A stretch of 64,000 nt of DNA from Galbibacter pacificus (GCF_029603155.1 NZ_JAPMUA010000005.1:256337-320336), one strand, 5' to 3'; shown: positions 8,434 through 17,183, numbered from the stretch's first letter. Numbers and translations: made by a program. Notes: generated by a model from the letters alone, not told the origin.

Positions 8434-9426
8434 TTAATCTTCATCGTCGTATTCCATATCCGGGAAAAACTCATCCAGGTCGTCGAGGTAAAGGCTTCCG
8501 GTTTTTCCTAGCCCTACAAAAGCCCTGCTACCGTTACAAAATGCAATAGCATCTTGCCTGGACGAGCCTTCAAATCCGGTTACTTCTTCCCAGGTGTCAT
8601 TTAGTGGGTTGTATTGCCAAGCAGAGGCTACAGCCCCATTTTGTGCTCCGCTTACTATATAGCCATACCCGTTTAAAGAAAAGCTTACAGCATTGCTACG
8701 CGCAATAGCATAGCTATCTTCTTCATCAAGGTCCAATAATTTAGCCCATGTTTCTGTGGATGGGTCAAACTTCCAAAAATCATCGGTATAAACCCCGTTT
8801 GAAACTCCTGTTCCAAAATATACCATATTGTCTATTACAAAAGCTGATGCCGCCCTTTTTTTGTTGCCACCATATCCTTCAATTTCTGTCCAAGCATTTG
8901 TAGTTGGGCTGTATTTCCAAAAGTCCTTTCTGTCGTTGTCGCCGTCAAAGCCTGTTCCAAAATAACCATATCCATTTACGCTAAAAGCTGTTGCGCTCCG
9001 TCTGGCCGTTCCCGGAAAATTGGCTATTTGTACCCACGTATTTGTTTTTGGGTCGTACTGATAAAAATCGCCCAGCTCATCAAGTCCATCGTAACCAGAA
9101 CCTATATATCCCTTGCCATCAACATCAAAGCCTACGCCCGCACTTCTTGGAGCACCGGGAAAATCTGCTTTTTGCGACCAGTAATTCCCTTCCATATCAT
9201 AGCTCCAAAAATCGTTTAGGTAATCATCTCCATCATATCCTACGCCCATATATCCCATTCCGTCAATTGTAAAGGCAGACGAACCGCTACGGGGCCTGCC
9301 ATCGAATATGGAACGGTCCATCCAATTTCCCATTTCATCATCATCATCATCAGAAGAACAGGCTATAAATACAAAGGTTGTAAACAACAACAGTGCGAAA
9401 TAATTCAATTTTCTAAATTTCATCAT
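8434..9426 (-). CDS. kelch-repeat lipoprotein (galactose-oxidase-like beta-propeller)
   Basis: A 330-residue lipoprotein with lipobox FIAC (Cys23) followed by an acidic SSDDDDDE linker. The rest is about six kelch blades, each with the pattern (R/S)SGSSAFTIDGMGYMGVGYD...LNDFWSYD...NYWSQ, spaced about 48 residues apart. Repeats match the kelch consensus of a GYG-type pair, an acidic loop, an aromatic and Trp. The catalytic Cys/Tyr/His set of galactose oxidase is not evident, so a binding or structural role at the cell surface is more likely than an oxidase. It is the first gene of the operon with DUF4907, LytS and LytR. Confidence 0.88.
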   Translation of the reverse strand: MMKFRKLNYFALLLFTTFVFIACSSDDDDDEMGNWMDRSIFDGRPRSGSSAFTIDGMGYMGVGYDGDDYLNDFWSYDMEGNYWSQKADFPGAPRSAGVGFDVDGKGYIGSGYDGLDELGDFYQYDPKTNTWVQIANFPGTARRSATAFSVNGYGYFGTGFDGDNDRKDFWKYSPTTNAWTEIEGYGGNKKRAASAFVIDNMVYFGTGVSNGVYTDDFWKFDPSTETWAKLLDLDEEDSYAIARSNAVSFSLNGYGYIVSGAQNGAVASAWQYNPLNDTWEEVTGFEGSSRQDAIAFCNGSRAFVGLGKTGSLYLDDLDEFFPDMEYDDED

Positions 9427-9668
9427 ATATAATTCTATTAATTAACTCAATATTATCATTTTCGGAGTAAAACTAATACGAAGGAAAAAGAGTCAAAAAT
9501 GGAATATATCAACCTGTATTTTTAACAGACCAATCTGCCATTTTTATCTACAAACTGCGCAAAGATTGTTCGTCGATTATATTCGTAAATTGGTATAGAC
9601 ATTCGCCTTGAAAGTAGAATAAGGTTTTTACTGTTTTAATACACAGTTACATTTACCAAAAAAAATAC

Positions 9669-10994
9669 ATGAGATACCTTGTTTCTTTAGTTTGCTTGTT
9701 AAGTATGTTGGTTGTTTTGTCTTGTACCGAAAGTAGTGATTACGATCCTGATTTTAATGTGGGAGACTCTTTTGCCGATAGCCAATTGAGGGTTATACAA
9801 ATAGACACACTTTCCCTAGAAACCTCTACCATGCAATTTGATAGTTTAATTACTTCAACCAGCAATAGGATTTTAATTGGGTCTTATAACGATCCAGAGT
9901 TTGGAACCATAACGTGTGCTAGTTTTTTTGAGGTGCTCCCTGAAAATTTCAGCATTAATAGTGAAGCTGTTTACGACAGTATTGTTATGTATATGAAATA
10001 TGACAGTTATTATTACAACGACACACTTCAATTAAACGAAATCCACATAAAAAAGATAACCGAACAGCTAAAACCGAAAAAAGATGCCTTTTACAATACA
10101 AGCAATATTGCATACAGCAATGAAGATATAGGCATGTTGGCATACTACCCCCGGCCCATGGAGGGCGACACCATTTCCATAAAAATGGACAACGTTTTGG
10201 GAGCGACTATTTTTGATAAAATTCAAACAAAAAATATTACCAATACTGACGAGTTTAAGGCATTTTTAAAAGGTATTACGCTTCGGCCCGGCGGAGAAAG
10301 TGGCAGTATTATAGGCTTTTCAACCGATGAAACGCTTTGCTTTATACGCCTTTTCTATTCTACTGCCGGAGAAACCGGAAGCACTCAAGATTATATCGAT
10401 TTAAAAATAAACAAAGGCAGCGAGCATCCTACCTTTTTTAATCAAATTACCGCCAAGGACGCCAATCAATATCTGGAAAAACTCACCGATCAAGAAGAAA
10501 GCATGCCCAGCACTACTTCAGAAAACAAAACGTTTATACAAGCCGGGACCGGAATTACAACGCAAATTAAATTTCCGACCATAAAATCGCTTTACAATAT
10601 CGAAGGCACCGGTACCATTTTGGAAGCCACTTTGATAATTAATCCTTCCATTGACACCTACAACGATTATTTATCGCTTAAAGATACCCTAAACCTTTAC
10701 CTGACAGATAGGAACAATGTCCTTTCATCTCAACTTACATATGCTGACGGAACGGCGGTAAAGGCGGTTTTAAACAAGAACAATCTTGAGTTTAACGAAA
10801 TTTATTATACCGTTCCCATTGGGGCTTATGTAGAGTTTCTGCTTACAAACGAGACCGAGACTGATCAAGCTATTGCCCTGTTGCCAACCGATTACACTTC
10901 CAGCGTTGACAGGATGATATTAAATGGCCCTGAATCCGGCAATAATGCCATTAAGTTACAATTAATTTATACCGTTTATGACCGCGAAAACTAA
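9669..10994 (+). CDS. DUF4270-family lipoprotein
   Basis: A 441-residue lipoprotein with lipobox VVLSC (Cys19). The mature protein carries the DUF4270 hallmarks: IQIDTLSLETSTMQFDSLITSTSNRILIGSYNDPEFG near residues 43-77 and regular beta-rich segments such as SIVMYMKYDSYYYNDT. DUF4270 proteins are Bacteroidota surface or periplasmic lipoproteins of unknown function. Its 3' end overlaps the next gene by 17 bp, so the two are probably translationally coupled and their products may work together. The 242 bp upstream are non-coding and shared with the divergent kelch operon. Confidence 0.88.
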   Translation: MRYLVSLVCLLSMLVVLSCTESSDYDPDFNVGDSFADSQLRVIQIDTLSLETSTMQFDSLITSTSNRILIGSYNDPEFGTITCASFFEVLPENFSINSEAVYDSIVMYMKYDSYYYNDTLQLNEIHIKKITEQLKPKKDAFYNTSNIAYSNEDIGMLAYYPRPMEGDTISIKMDNVLGATIFDKIQTKNITNTDEFKAFLKGITLRPGGESGSIIGFSTDETLCFIRLFYSTAGETGSTQDYIDLKINKGSEHPTFFNQITAKDANQYLEKLTDQEESMPSTTSENKTFIQAGTGITTQIKFPTIKSLYNIEGTGTILEATLIINPSIDTYNDYLSLKDTLNLYLTDRNNVLSSQLTYADGTAVKAVLNKNNLEFNEIYYTVPIGAYVEFLLTNETETDQAIALLPTDYTSSVDRMILNGPESGNNAIKLQLIYTVYDREN

Positions 10995-12228
10995 AAACAG
11001 CATCCTTCTTTTTATACTTATCATTACCAAAGTTACCGCACAATCCGAAAGTTTAACAAGTTCTCCTTATTCACTTTACGGGCTGGGCGTAATTAACCAA
11101 ACCAGTATTGGCAAGGTAAATGCCATGGGTTATAGCGGCATTGCCATGAAGTCGGTTGGGTATATCAATAACCTCAACCCGGCATCGTATGCACTGATTC
11201 TACAAAACAATTTTTTATACGATTTGGGTGGAAAAGCCGAGATAAACACCTATGCCAACAAGTTTAACATTGAAAAAAATACAAGTTTCAACTTTTCAAA
11301 CCTTGCCTTTGCTTTTCCCATAACAGAAAAAATGGGAGCCGGGGTAACCCTTATTCCATACAGCCATGTTGGGTATTCTTTGGTAGGGCTCGAAACCAAC
11401 ATAGAAGGTTCTACCGAAACCGTTAAAACCAATGCACAAGGAACCGGTGCATTAAACGATTTAAGTTTTAATTTTGGCTACAGTCCATTTTCAAAATTCA
11501 GGATCGGGCTCAATGCCGCCGTGTTATTTGGCAATATTGAAGAAGAGGAATCCTTTAGCCTTAATACTTCTTCTTTTCTTTTGAATGAACAAACCTCCTA
11601 CTCCGGTATACAATTGGGCATAGGAACCCAATTTGACATTACCGACGATATTTCCCTTGGAGGGATTTTGAAGCTTCCATCAACCCTTAACGGAAGTCTA
11701 AGCCGTTCAATCTATAAAACTCTCGACTATAACAGTACAACCGTTGAAGAAAATATTGAAGGTAATGCTGATGATTTTGAACTCCCTTTGCATTTTGGCG
11801 TAGGATTTAGTGCAACGCTTTTTGATAAAAATTTATTGTTCAACGCCGATTACCAAAAAAGATATTGGGGAAAAACCGGGCAAAACGACCATATTGGTGA
11901 ATATACCGATCAAAACATATATGCCCTTGGTCTTGAATATGCCAATAAATCCAGAAACACAAAGTATTTCCAACGCATAGCATATCGGGCAGGTTTTAAT
12001 TTTGATGATGGCTATCTTTCCGTAAACAACAATAAAATAAACAGTTACAGCATTACCGCAGGCCTTGGCTTGCCGTTGAGTGCCCGTAACAGTTCTGCAT
12101 TGAACATTTCGTACAGCTATGGTCAAAAAGGGCAAATAAACAATATTCTGATTCAAGAAAATTATCATTTAATTACCATCAACCTTAGTTTACAAGACTT
12201 TTGGTTTGTAAAGCGTTTGGTAAAATAA
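10978..12228 (+). CDS. outer-membrane beta-barrel protein (FadL/OmpP1-like suspected)
   Basis: A 416-residue protein with a signal peptide of about 21 residues (ending KVTAQ). The mature N-terminus has SPYSLYGLGVINQTSIGKVNAMGYSGIAMKSVGYINNLNPASY, a pattern seen in Bacteroidota OmpP1/FadL-like and PorV-like barrels (an 'a-sigiA... NPAsl' motif). The rest alternates as antiparallel strands. Its start lies inside the end of the DUF4270 gene, in another frame. A small-molecule channel or an assembly role with the DUF4270 lipoprotein are both possible. The family assignment is moderate. Confidence 0.75.
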   Translation: MTAKTKNSILLFILIITKVTAQSESLTSSPYSLYGLGVINQTSIGKVNAMGYSGIAMKSVGYINNLNPASYALILQNNFLYDLGGKAEINTYANKFNIEKNTSFNFSNLAFAFPITEKMGAGVTLIPYSHVGYSLVGLETNIEGSTETVKTNAQGTGALNDLSFNFGYSPFSKFRIGLNAAVLFGNIEEEESFSLNTSSFLLNEQTSYSGIQLGIGTQFDITDDISLGGILKLPSTLNGSLSRSIYKTLDYNSTTVEENIEGNADDFELPLHFGVGFSATLFDKNLLFNADYQKRYWGKTGQNDHIGEYTDQNIYALGLEYANKSRNTKYFQRIAYRAGFNFDDGYLSVNNNKINSYSITAGLGLPLSARNSSALNISYSYGQKGQINNILIQENYHLITINLSLQDFWFVKRLVK

Positions 12229-12285
12229 AATACCTTTATTCAACTTGTTTTGACTTTTTAGCCGAATTAAAAAATCAAGACGGGT

Positions 12286-13476
12286 TTATTGCTTTCTTCT
12301 TAAAAAAAGAAACAAGTATACCAAGCCGATCAAAACCACCACGGAAGACAATAAAAATGTTTGCGAAATCCTGATGATGCTATTTTGGTAGTACCAACCC
12401 GAAAGCAAGGCCCCAATACCAATTCCCGCTTCCAGGGCGATATACATGGTTGCCATGGCTTTTCCACGCGCTTCCCGCTTGCTCATATCGATAGTCCATG
12501 CATTTAACGATGGCGATAGAACGCCCATGCCTATACCGTATAAAACTCCTCCAACAACAAATACAATAAACGAAGATGCTACTCCAATGACAACAACTGC
12601 AATGGCCAGCACGATTAAGCCGATAAAGATTAAACTGGTTCTTCCATATTTATCAGAAGCTTTTCCCGCAATAAAACGCACCAACAAAGATGAAACGGTA
12701 AAAACAATAAAGAACATCCCTTTATTTTGTATATCAAGGTGCGTGGTCCAGTCGGGAATTAATGTTAAAATAATTCCATATGAAATGTAACACAAAAAGG
12801 TGAGGATAGCTGCCGGAAATACTTCTACAGCAATGATGTCCCGCCTGGAAATTTTTAAGAGCGACCAACTGAATTTTCTTTTTGGTTCAAGCGTTTCTTT
12901 CATGTTCACTATAATCAACATGGATAAAAAAGCACATACCGAAGAAAGGTAAAAAAGCGTATCAAAAGAGTAATACATTTTAATATAACTTCCAAATGCA
13001 GGCCCGACCGCCATTCCTGTGCTATAAAACAGACTTTGCATACCAATGGCCTCGCCCCAGGAGCGTTGCGGTGTAATATCGGCCACATATGCAGAAGTTG
13101 CCGTTGGCTTAAATCCTGTAGAAAACCCATGGAGCAGCCTTAAGAACAATAAACCAAAAACCGAGTGAAGCATGGGGTACAATACTCCACAGAGTACACA
13201 TACCAAAGCACCAAAGATCATCACGGGTACCCGGCCCACGGTATCGGTAATCCTCCCGCTAAAAGGGCGGCACATACCGGCGGTAAAAGTGAACAGGGCA
13301 ATAATAAGCCCAATGTACTGCGAACCGCCAAGCGAACTTAAATATGCCGGAAGCTCTGGAATAAGCATGTTGTAGCTTGCCGAAAACAACAACGAGCTAA
13401 AACACACCATTCCAAATTTTAAATTATATACCGGATGGGTTTTATAATGCACAATTATATTTCTTATTTGACCCAT
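12286..13476 (-). CDS. MFS transporter (drug/metabolite efflux type)
   Basis: A 396-residue major facilitator superfamily protein with twelve predicted membrane helices. The loop between helices 2 and 3 carries motif A as GRITDTVGRVPVM (about 74-86), and the corresponding loop in the second half is GKASDKYGRTSLI. Short loops and the overall plan fit the 12-helix proton-driven exporters. It is divergent from the Crp-type regulator at 13.57 kb, with 91 bp between the starts, which makes that regulator a candidate controller. The substrate is not evident. Confidence 0.9.
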   Translation of the reverse strand: MGQIRNIIVHYKTHPVYNLKFGMVCFSSLLFSASYNMLIPELPAYLSSLGGSQYIGLIIALFTFTAGMCRPFSGRITDTVGRVPVMIFGALVCVLCGVLYPMLHSVFGLLFLRLLHGFSTGFKPTATSAYVADITPQRSWGEAIGMQSLFYSTGMAVGPAFGSYIKMYYSFDTLFYLSSVCAFLSMLIIVNMKETLEPKRKFSWSLLKISRRDIIAVEVFPAAILTFLCYISYGIILTLIPDWTTHLDIQNKGMFFIVFTVSSLLVRFIAGKASDKYGRTSLIFIGLIVLAIAVVVIGVASSFIVFVVGGVLYGIGMGVLSPSLNAWTIDMSKREARGKAMATMYIALEAGIGIGALLSGWYYQNSIIRISQTFLLSSVVVLIGLVYLFLFLRRKQ

Positions 13477-13488
13477 TTTAATTTTAAA

Positions 13489-13496
13489 TATCTTTG
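13489..13496 (+). promoter_or_regulatory. -7 promoter element for the Crp/Fnr-type gene
   Basis: TATCTTTG fits the Bacteroidota TAnnTTTG consensus and points toward the regulator gene starting at 13568. An inverted pair GGACA-TT-TGTCC follows at 13545-13556, 11 bp before that start, and could be an operator, although the symmetry is short. Confidence 0.4.
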
Positions 13497-13567
13497 TCTT
13501 TCATTATGGGCACAAAGAAATAACAAGCTCGTTAAACTGAAAAGGACATTTGTCCGATGTGATAAAA

Positions 13568-14131
13568 ATGATACGAAAAAACGCCGATTTACTTCAGTAC
13601 ATAACAAAAGTGCTTATCCACAAAACCGATAATAAATTGCTTGAGGTACTTTATAGCCCCACTGAAATAATACTGGATCAACGCAAAAAAGTTTTTTATG
13701 TGCACATTATAAAATCTGGAATGGCCAAATGCTACCTCACCGAAGACAATGGAAACGATTTTATACAGGAATTTTTTAGCGAAGGCGAAATATTTGGAGA
13801 ACTTGAAGCCATTAACGGCGATTTAAGCTTTTGTTGCATCGAAGCCATAACTCCAGTACAGGCCTATAAAATAGAAGCGCAGTATTTTAACACGCTTTTG
13901 GAAAAAGATCCAACTTTTAACAAGCTAATTTTAAAAGCGCTGGCAAAAAAGCTAAATTATACTGCTATCCGCCATGCTTACAATCAATCGCATACCCTTG
14001 AAGACAACTTGTTAAGGCTACAAAAACAATATCCGGCTCTTATAGAACAGATATCCAAGCAAGATATTGCCAATTATTTGGGCATAACGGTACGAAGCTT
14101 AAACCGTTCGTTGGCAAAACTAGGTATTTAG
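13568..14131 (+). CDS. Crp/Fnr-family transcriptional regulator
   Basis: A 187-residue regulator with an N-terminal cyclic-nucleotide-binding-like jelly roll (about 20-115, including FFSEGEIFGELEAI) and a C-terminal helix-turn-helix (SKQDIANYLGITVRSLNRSLAKLGI). The conserved Arg/Ser pair of true cAMP-binding pockets is not seen, so the effector is unlikely to be cAMP. I place the start at the ATG 13568. A TTG at 13550 would add six residues. It is divergent from the MFS exporter, as is common for local regulators of efflux genes. Confidence 0.88.
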   Translation: MIRKNADLLQYITKVLIHKTDNKLLEVLYSPTEIILDQRKKVFYVHIIKSGMAKCYLTEDNGNDFIQEFFSEGEIFGELEAINGDLSFCCIEAITPVQAYKIEAQYFNTLLEKDPTFNKLILKALAKKLNYTAIRHAYNQSHTLEDNLLRLQKQYPALIEQISKQDIANYLGITVRSLNRSLAKLGI

Positions 14132-14177
14132 AGTAATAAAATGGAGTATATGGTGCTTGAAAATATTCAATACCGCA

Positions 14178-14732
14178 CTATTGCTCGATCCAATCTATGA
14201 TACTTTCGTCTGTTGGTAAAGTTTTCGGCGAAATTACCTTGGCCACGTGGCCGTTTTGGTCAATGAGGTATTTTTGAAAATTCCAAGCTACTTCAGAATC
14301 TTCGACCCCGTTTTTACTTTTTTCGGTTAAAAAATGATACACGGGGTGCATATCTTCCCCTTTTACCGATATTTTGCCCATCATAGGAAAAGTAACCCCG
14401 TAATTGGCTTGGCAAAATTTAGCAATCTGCTCGTTATTTCCCGGTTCTTGGCCCGCAAAATTATTGGCCGGAAAACCTACAATAACAAAGTTGCTGTTTT
14501 TATATGCATCATAAAGTTCTTGCAATTGTTCGTATTGAGGTGTTAATCCGCATTCGCTTGCCGTGTTGACAATCATTATTTTCTTCCCTTTTAAATCTTC
14601 AAAAGAAAAAGTCCCGCCATTAATATCTTCAACCGTAAACTGATAAATTGTTTTATTTTCCATGTTGTCTGTGCTTTGTGCCTTTAGCATCATGCTACAT
14701 AGCACTAAACCGTATAAAAGTATCTTTTTCAA
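14178..14732 (-). CDS. glutathione-peroxidase-family thiol peroxidase, exported
   Basis: A GPx-fold peroxidase that reduces hydroperoxides, in bacteria usually with thioredoxin. Visible motifs are the peroxidatic Cys in NTASECGLTPQYEQL, FPANNFAGQEPG carrying the conserved Gln region, and WNFQKYL with the conserved Trp and Asn. The published-style start would be the ATG at 14771, but this ATG lies inside a -7-like sequence (ATAATTTTTG). A TTG at 14730-14732 gives the clean signal peptide MKKILLYGLVLCSMMLKAQ, so I use it. It is predicted to be periplasmic and is followed on the same strand by nothing obvious. Confidence 0.88.
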   Translation of the reverse strand: MKKILLYGLVLCSMMLKAQSTDNMENKTIYQFTVEDINGGTFSFEDLKGKKIMIVNTASECGLTPQYEQLQELYDAYKNSNFVIVGFPANNFAGQEPGNNEQIAKFCQANYGVTFPMMGKISVKGEDMHPVYHFLTEKSKNGVEDSEVAWNFQKYLIDQNGHVAKVISPKTLPTDESIIDWIEQ

Positions 14733-14793
14733 TGGTTTTAAATTTAAATTGAAGGTACAAAAATTATGCATAAAAAAACAATTAACTTATAAT

Positions 14794-15750
14794 TTACAGC
14801 CTCTCTGAAGCCTCCTTTATAATTTCCTTCAACCGGGTTTTTAAACTTTCGGGTTGCAATATGGTGGCATAATCGGCAAACATTAAGTACCAACGGGCAA
14901 AACCGTTCATGACATCGGTCGTCATAAAAGTCATTTCTACTTCGTTCCCCTCTATTTTTTCCTCTACAAAACCATAATACTTGCAATTGTATTTTATGTA
15001 TTTGGCTATTTGCTTTTCTATGCGTATTACCACCTTGGTTTTGGCTGTTTCTGTTTCTTTTTTACGGTGGTCTTCCAAAGCACCATGCTCCAACACAAAG
15101 GGGGTTTGCGTGCGTTTAATCTGTACCATCCGGTCCGTACGGAATTGCCTGTAATCTTTACGGAGGTGGCAATAGGCCATAATGTACCAAAAATTATTTT
15201 CATGAAAAAGGCCTACGGGTTCTATCAATCTATCGGTATGTGCATCGGCATGAAGGGCTTCGTATTTTAAAAATATCTGCTTCTTTTCGGCAATACTTTC
15301 AAATATAATTTCCAGTGCATTGGGAATATTTTTATTAAACAAATCTTGTGCCGGCCTTATGGCAATTTGAGATTCTATGGCACTTATCCAATCTTTTTCA
15401 TGCCCTCGTAAAACCGACCTTATTTTATACATGGCCGCTTCAAAATATGCGCCCAGGGATTCATCGGTGTAGTGCTGCATCAACTTTTCGGCCGCAATAA
15501 AACTGCCTGCCTCTTCTTTGGTGAACATTACCGGAGGAAGCCGATAACCTTCCATTATACTATACCCTACCCCTGCTTCGCTTACAATGGGCACCCCCGA
15601 TGCTTCGAGCGTTCTTATATCCCTATAAATGGTCCTTAAACTTACTTGAAAACGATCGGCCAGATCCTGTGCCTTTACTATTTTTTTGGACTGAAGCTGT
15701 ATAAGAATAGTAACGATCCGGTCGAAACGTTTTATGGTATCATCACTCAT
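14794..15750 (-). CDS. WYL-domain transcriptional regulator (YafY/DeoR type)
   Basis: A 318-residue regulator. An N-terminal HTH (RFDRIVTILIQLQSKKIVKAQDLADRFQVSLRTIYRDIRTLEASGVPI) is followed by a WYL effector domain with PVGLFHENNFWYIMAYCHLRKDYRQFRTDRM and a WCX-like C-terminus. An upstream ATG at 15813 exists, but the ATG at 15750 (MSDDTIKRFDRI) is the usual start for this family. The gene is divergent from the DinB operon. A TGACA-N6-TGTCA operator lies upstream of each gene (15897 and 16014), so I infer that this protein regulates both itself and the DinB operon. Confidence 0.9.
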   Translation of the reverse strand: MSDDTIKRFDRIVTILIQLQSKKIVKAQDLADRFQVSLRTIYRDIRTLEASGVPIVSEAGVGYSIMEGYRLPPVMFTKEEAGSFIAAEKLMQHYTDESLGAYFEAAMYKIRSVLRGHEKDWISAIESQIAIRPAQDLFNKNIPNALEIIFESIAEKKQIFLKYEALHADAHTDRLIEPVGLFHENNFWYIMAYCHLRKDYRQFRTDRMVQIKRTQTPFVLEHGALEDHRKKETETAKTKVVIRIEKQIAKYIKYNCKYYGFVEEKIEGNEVEMTFMTTDVMNGFARWYLMFADYATILQPESLKTRLKEIIKEASERL

Positions 15751-15877
15751 AATGGTTTGACATATATCCCAAAGATAAGACTTCCAGAAAAAGTATGTTT
15801 GCTGAAAAGACATTACTTTTTTAATAATAAAATTTTTAGCACCCCTATTTTCATCGGTTCAATTTTTTTGTGTTCTA

Positions 15878-15912
15878 CAAAGTAAAGGCAGGTTCATGAC
15901 AACCTTATGTCA
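15878..15912 (-). promoter_or_regulatory. promoter and operator of the WYL regulator gene
   Basis: Read on the minus strand, TGACATAAGGTTGTCA (15897-15912) is an inverted repeat TGACA-N6-TGTCA. Exactly 11 bp further on is TTACTTTG (15878-15885), a one-mismatch version of the -7 element. The operator therefore covers the -33 region of the regulator's own promoter, which suits autorepression. Confidence 0.6.
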
Positions 15913-16013
15913 ACAGGGTTTATGTTTAATGAATTTATTTTGAAGGATTTACATATAAAAAAAATAGAAGTATGTTATTATTTTAATCTTTTTTAAAAAA
16001 ATTTTTTTTCTAC

Positions 16014-16048
16014 TGACATAGGGCTGTCATACACCGCTTTTAACTTTG
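16014..16048 (+). promoter_or_regulatory. promoter and operator of the DinB operon
   Basis: TGACATAGGGCTGTCA (16014-16029) is followed after exactly 11 bp by TAACTTTG (16041-16048), a perfect Bacteroidota -7 element. The operator is identical at 14 of 16 positions, and identically spaced, to the one facing the WYL gene, so one dimeric protein probably controls both directions. The remaining part of the 334-bp divergent gap is AT-rich and holds no gene I can support. Confidence 0.65.
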
Positions 16049-16084
16049 GTATCAAGAAATAATAATCAGTAAAAAATTTAAATC

Positions 16085-16588
16085 ATGGAAAATTCAAACA
16101 CATCAACCGCAAAAAGCGCAACAGTTATGACCCCTGAAGAATTATTTGCTCATTGGCAAGGGCACAGAGACCTTACCAGACGTACCATTGAAGCGTTTCC
16201 CGAAAAGGAATTCTTTACCTACAGTATTGGTGGAATGCGCACCTTTGCCGAAATGGTCATGGAACTTCTGGCCATAGCCTCGCCCGGGATTAAAGAAATA
16301 GTAACTGGGAAAACAGAAGAATTTAAAGAGCATGTTGACCATAAAAACAGTAAAAAGGTAATTTTAGAACTGTGGGATAAAACCACCGGAGAACTCAACG
16401 AATACTTTCCTAAAATTAAAGAAGAAGATTTCCATAAAGCCATTAAATCCTTTGGACAATACGAAGGAACGGTACAATCTTCTATCTTCTATTTTATTGA
16501 TAATGAAATTCATCACCGGGGTCAAGGGTTTGTATATTTAAGAAGTTTAAACATTGAGCCTCCTTTTTTCTGGGAGCGCGATAAATAA
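16085..16588 (+). CDS. DinB-family protein
   Basis: A 167-residue four-helix-bundle protein of the DinB/YfiT superfamily. Metal-binding His positions are visible at HWQGHRD near residues 20-24 and in DNEIHHRGQGFVYLRSL near 139-155. Members act as metal-dependent thiol transferases or have unknown roles in stress responses. It is the first gene of an operon with a 70-residue protein (11 bp on) and an ABM-like protein. WYL-type regulator next to dinB is a common arrangement in this phylum. Confidence 0.9.
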   Translation: MENSNTSTAKSATVMTPEELFAHWQGHRDLTRRTIEAFPEKEFFTYSIGGMRTFAEMVMELLAIASPGIKEIVTGKTEEFKEHVDHKNSKKVILELWDKTTGELNEYFPKIKEEDFHKAIKSFGQYEGTVQSSIFYFIDNEIHHRGQGFVYLRSLNIEPPFFWERDK

Positions 16589-16599
16589 AAAAGCTAAAA

Positions 16600-16812
16600 A
16601 TGAATGTATTCGTTTTTAAAACCAGTGTAAACAATCAAAAAGACATCAAAAGGTTGCAAAATCCATTAAACCAATTGATGCATCAAAACGAACAGTGGAG
16701 TTTCGACCTAGAGGACTGCGATAACATCCTCCGGGTCGAATCTCTTCAAGTAAAAGCCTATAATATAGCCAATACACTTAACATATTGGGTTTTTCTTGT
16801 GAAGAGATTTAA
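16600..16812 (+). CDS. small hypothetical protein, HMA-like fold suspected
   Basis: A 70-residue cytosolic protein with the pattern beta (VFVFKTSV), helix (KDIKRLQNPLNQLM), beta (WSFDLEDCDNILRVE), helix (AYNIANTLNILGFSCEEI). This is the beta-alpha-beta layout of heavy-metal-associated-like domains, but the CxxC metal motif is absent. It lies 11 bp after dinB and is presumably cotranscribed. The function is unknown. Confidence 0.7.
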   Translation: MNVFVFKTSVNNQKDIKRLQNPLNQLMHQNEQWSFDLEDCDNILRVESLQVKAYNIANTLNILGFSCEEI

Positions 16813-16840
16813 AATCTTATGAATCTTTTAAAAAAAACTT

Positions 16841-17146
16841 ATGATTTCAGTAATCGTTACTTACAAAGTAAAAAAGGATTTTGTAGGTCGGAATAAAACC
16901 AACATACAAAAGTTTATAACCGATTTTGAGCAGTTAAACACTTCCTTGTTTCAATATAATGTATTTACCAAACAAGATGGAATTACCTTTGTGCACCATT
17001 CTCTGTATAAAAATGAAGATATACAAAAAGATGTTTTAAATACCGCTTCTTTTGTACGGTTTCAAAAAGAAAGGGACACCCTTGGTCTTGACGAAAAACC
17101 CGAAATTGAATTTATCAATTTAGTGGCGGCCACCAAGCATCAATAG
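16841..17146 (+). CDS. ABM-like (putative quinol monooxygenase-fold) protein
   Basis: A 101-residue protein resembling the antibiotic-biosynthesis-monooxygenase dimeric ferredoxin-like fold: ISVIVTYKVKKDF at the start, a helix with KFITDFEQLN, then YNVFTKQDGITFVHHSLYKNEDIQ and a final FINLVAA strand. Such small proteins degrade or modify quinones or other aromatics, but catalytic residues are not conserved enough to be sure. It is last in the dinB operon (28 bp after the 70-residue gene). Confidence 0.7.
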   Translation: MISVIVTYKVKKDFVGRNKTNIQKFITDFEQLNTSLFQYNVFTKQDGITFVHHSLYKNEDIQKDVLNTASFVRFQKERDTLGLDEKPEIEFINLVAATKHQ

Positions 17147-17183
17147 AAAAGGTGTAAATGCTTATTTACTTATAACTATGGAA

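Noticed and set aside
13545..13556. GGACA-TT-TGTCC before the Crp-type gene as an operator
   Set aside because: Short symmetry without the TGTGA/TCACA or TTGAT/ATCAA form of Crp/Fnr sites; too weak for a separate call.
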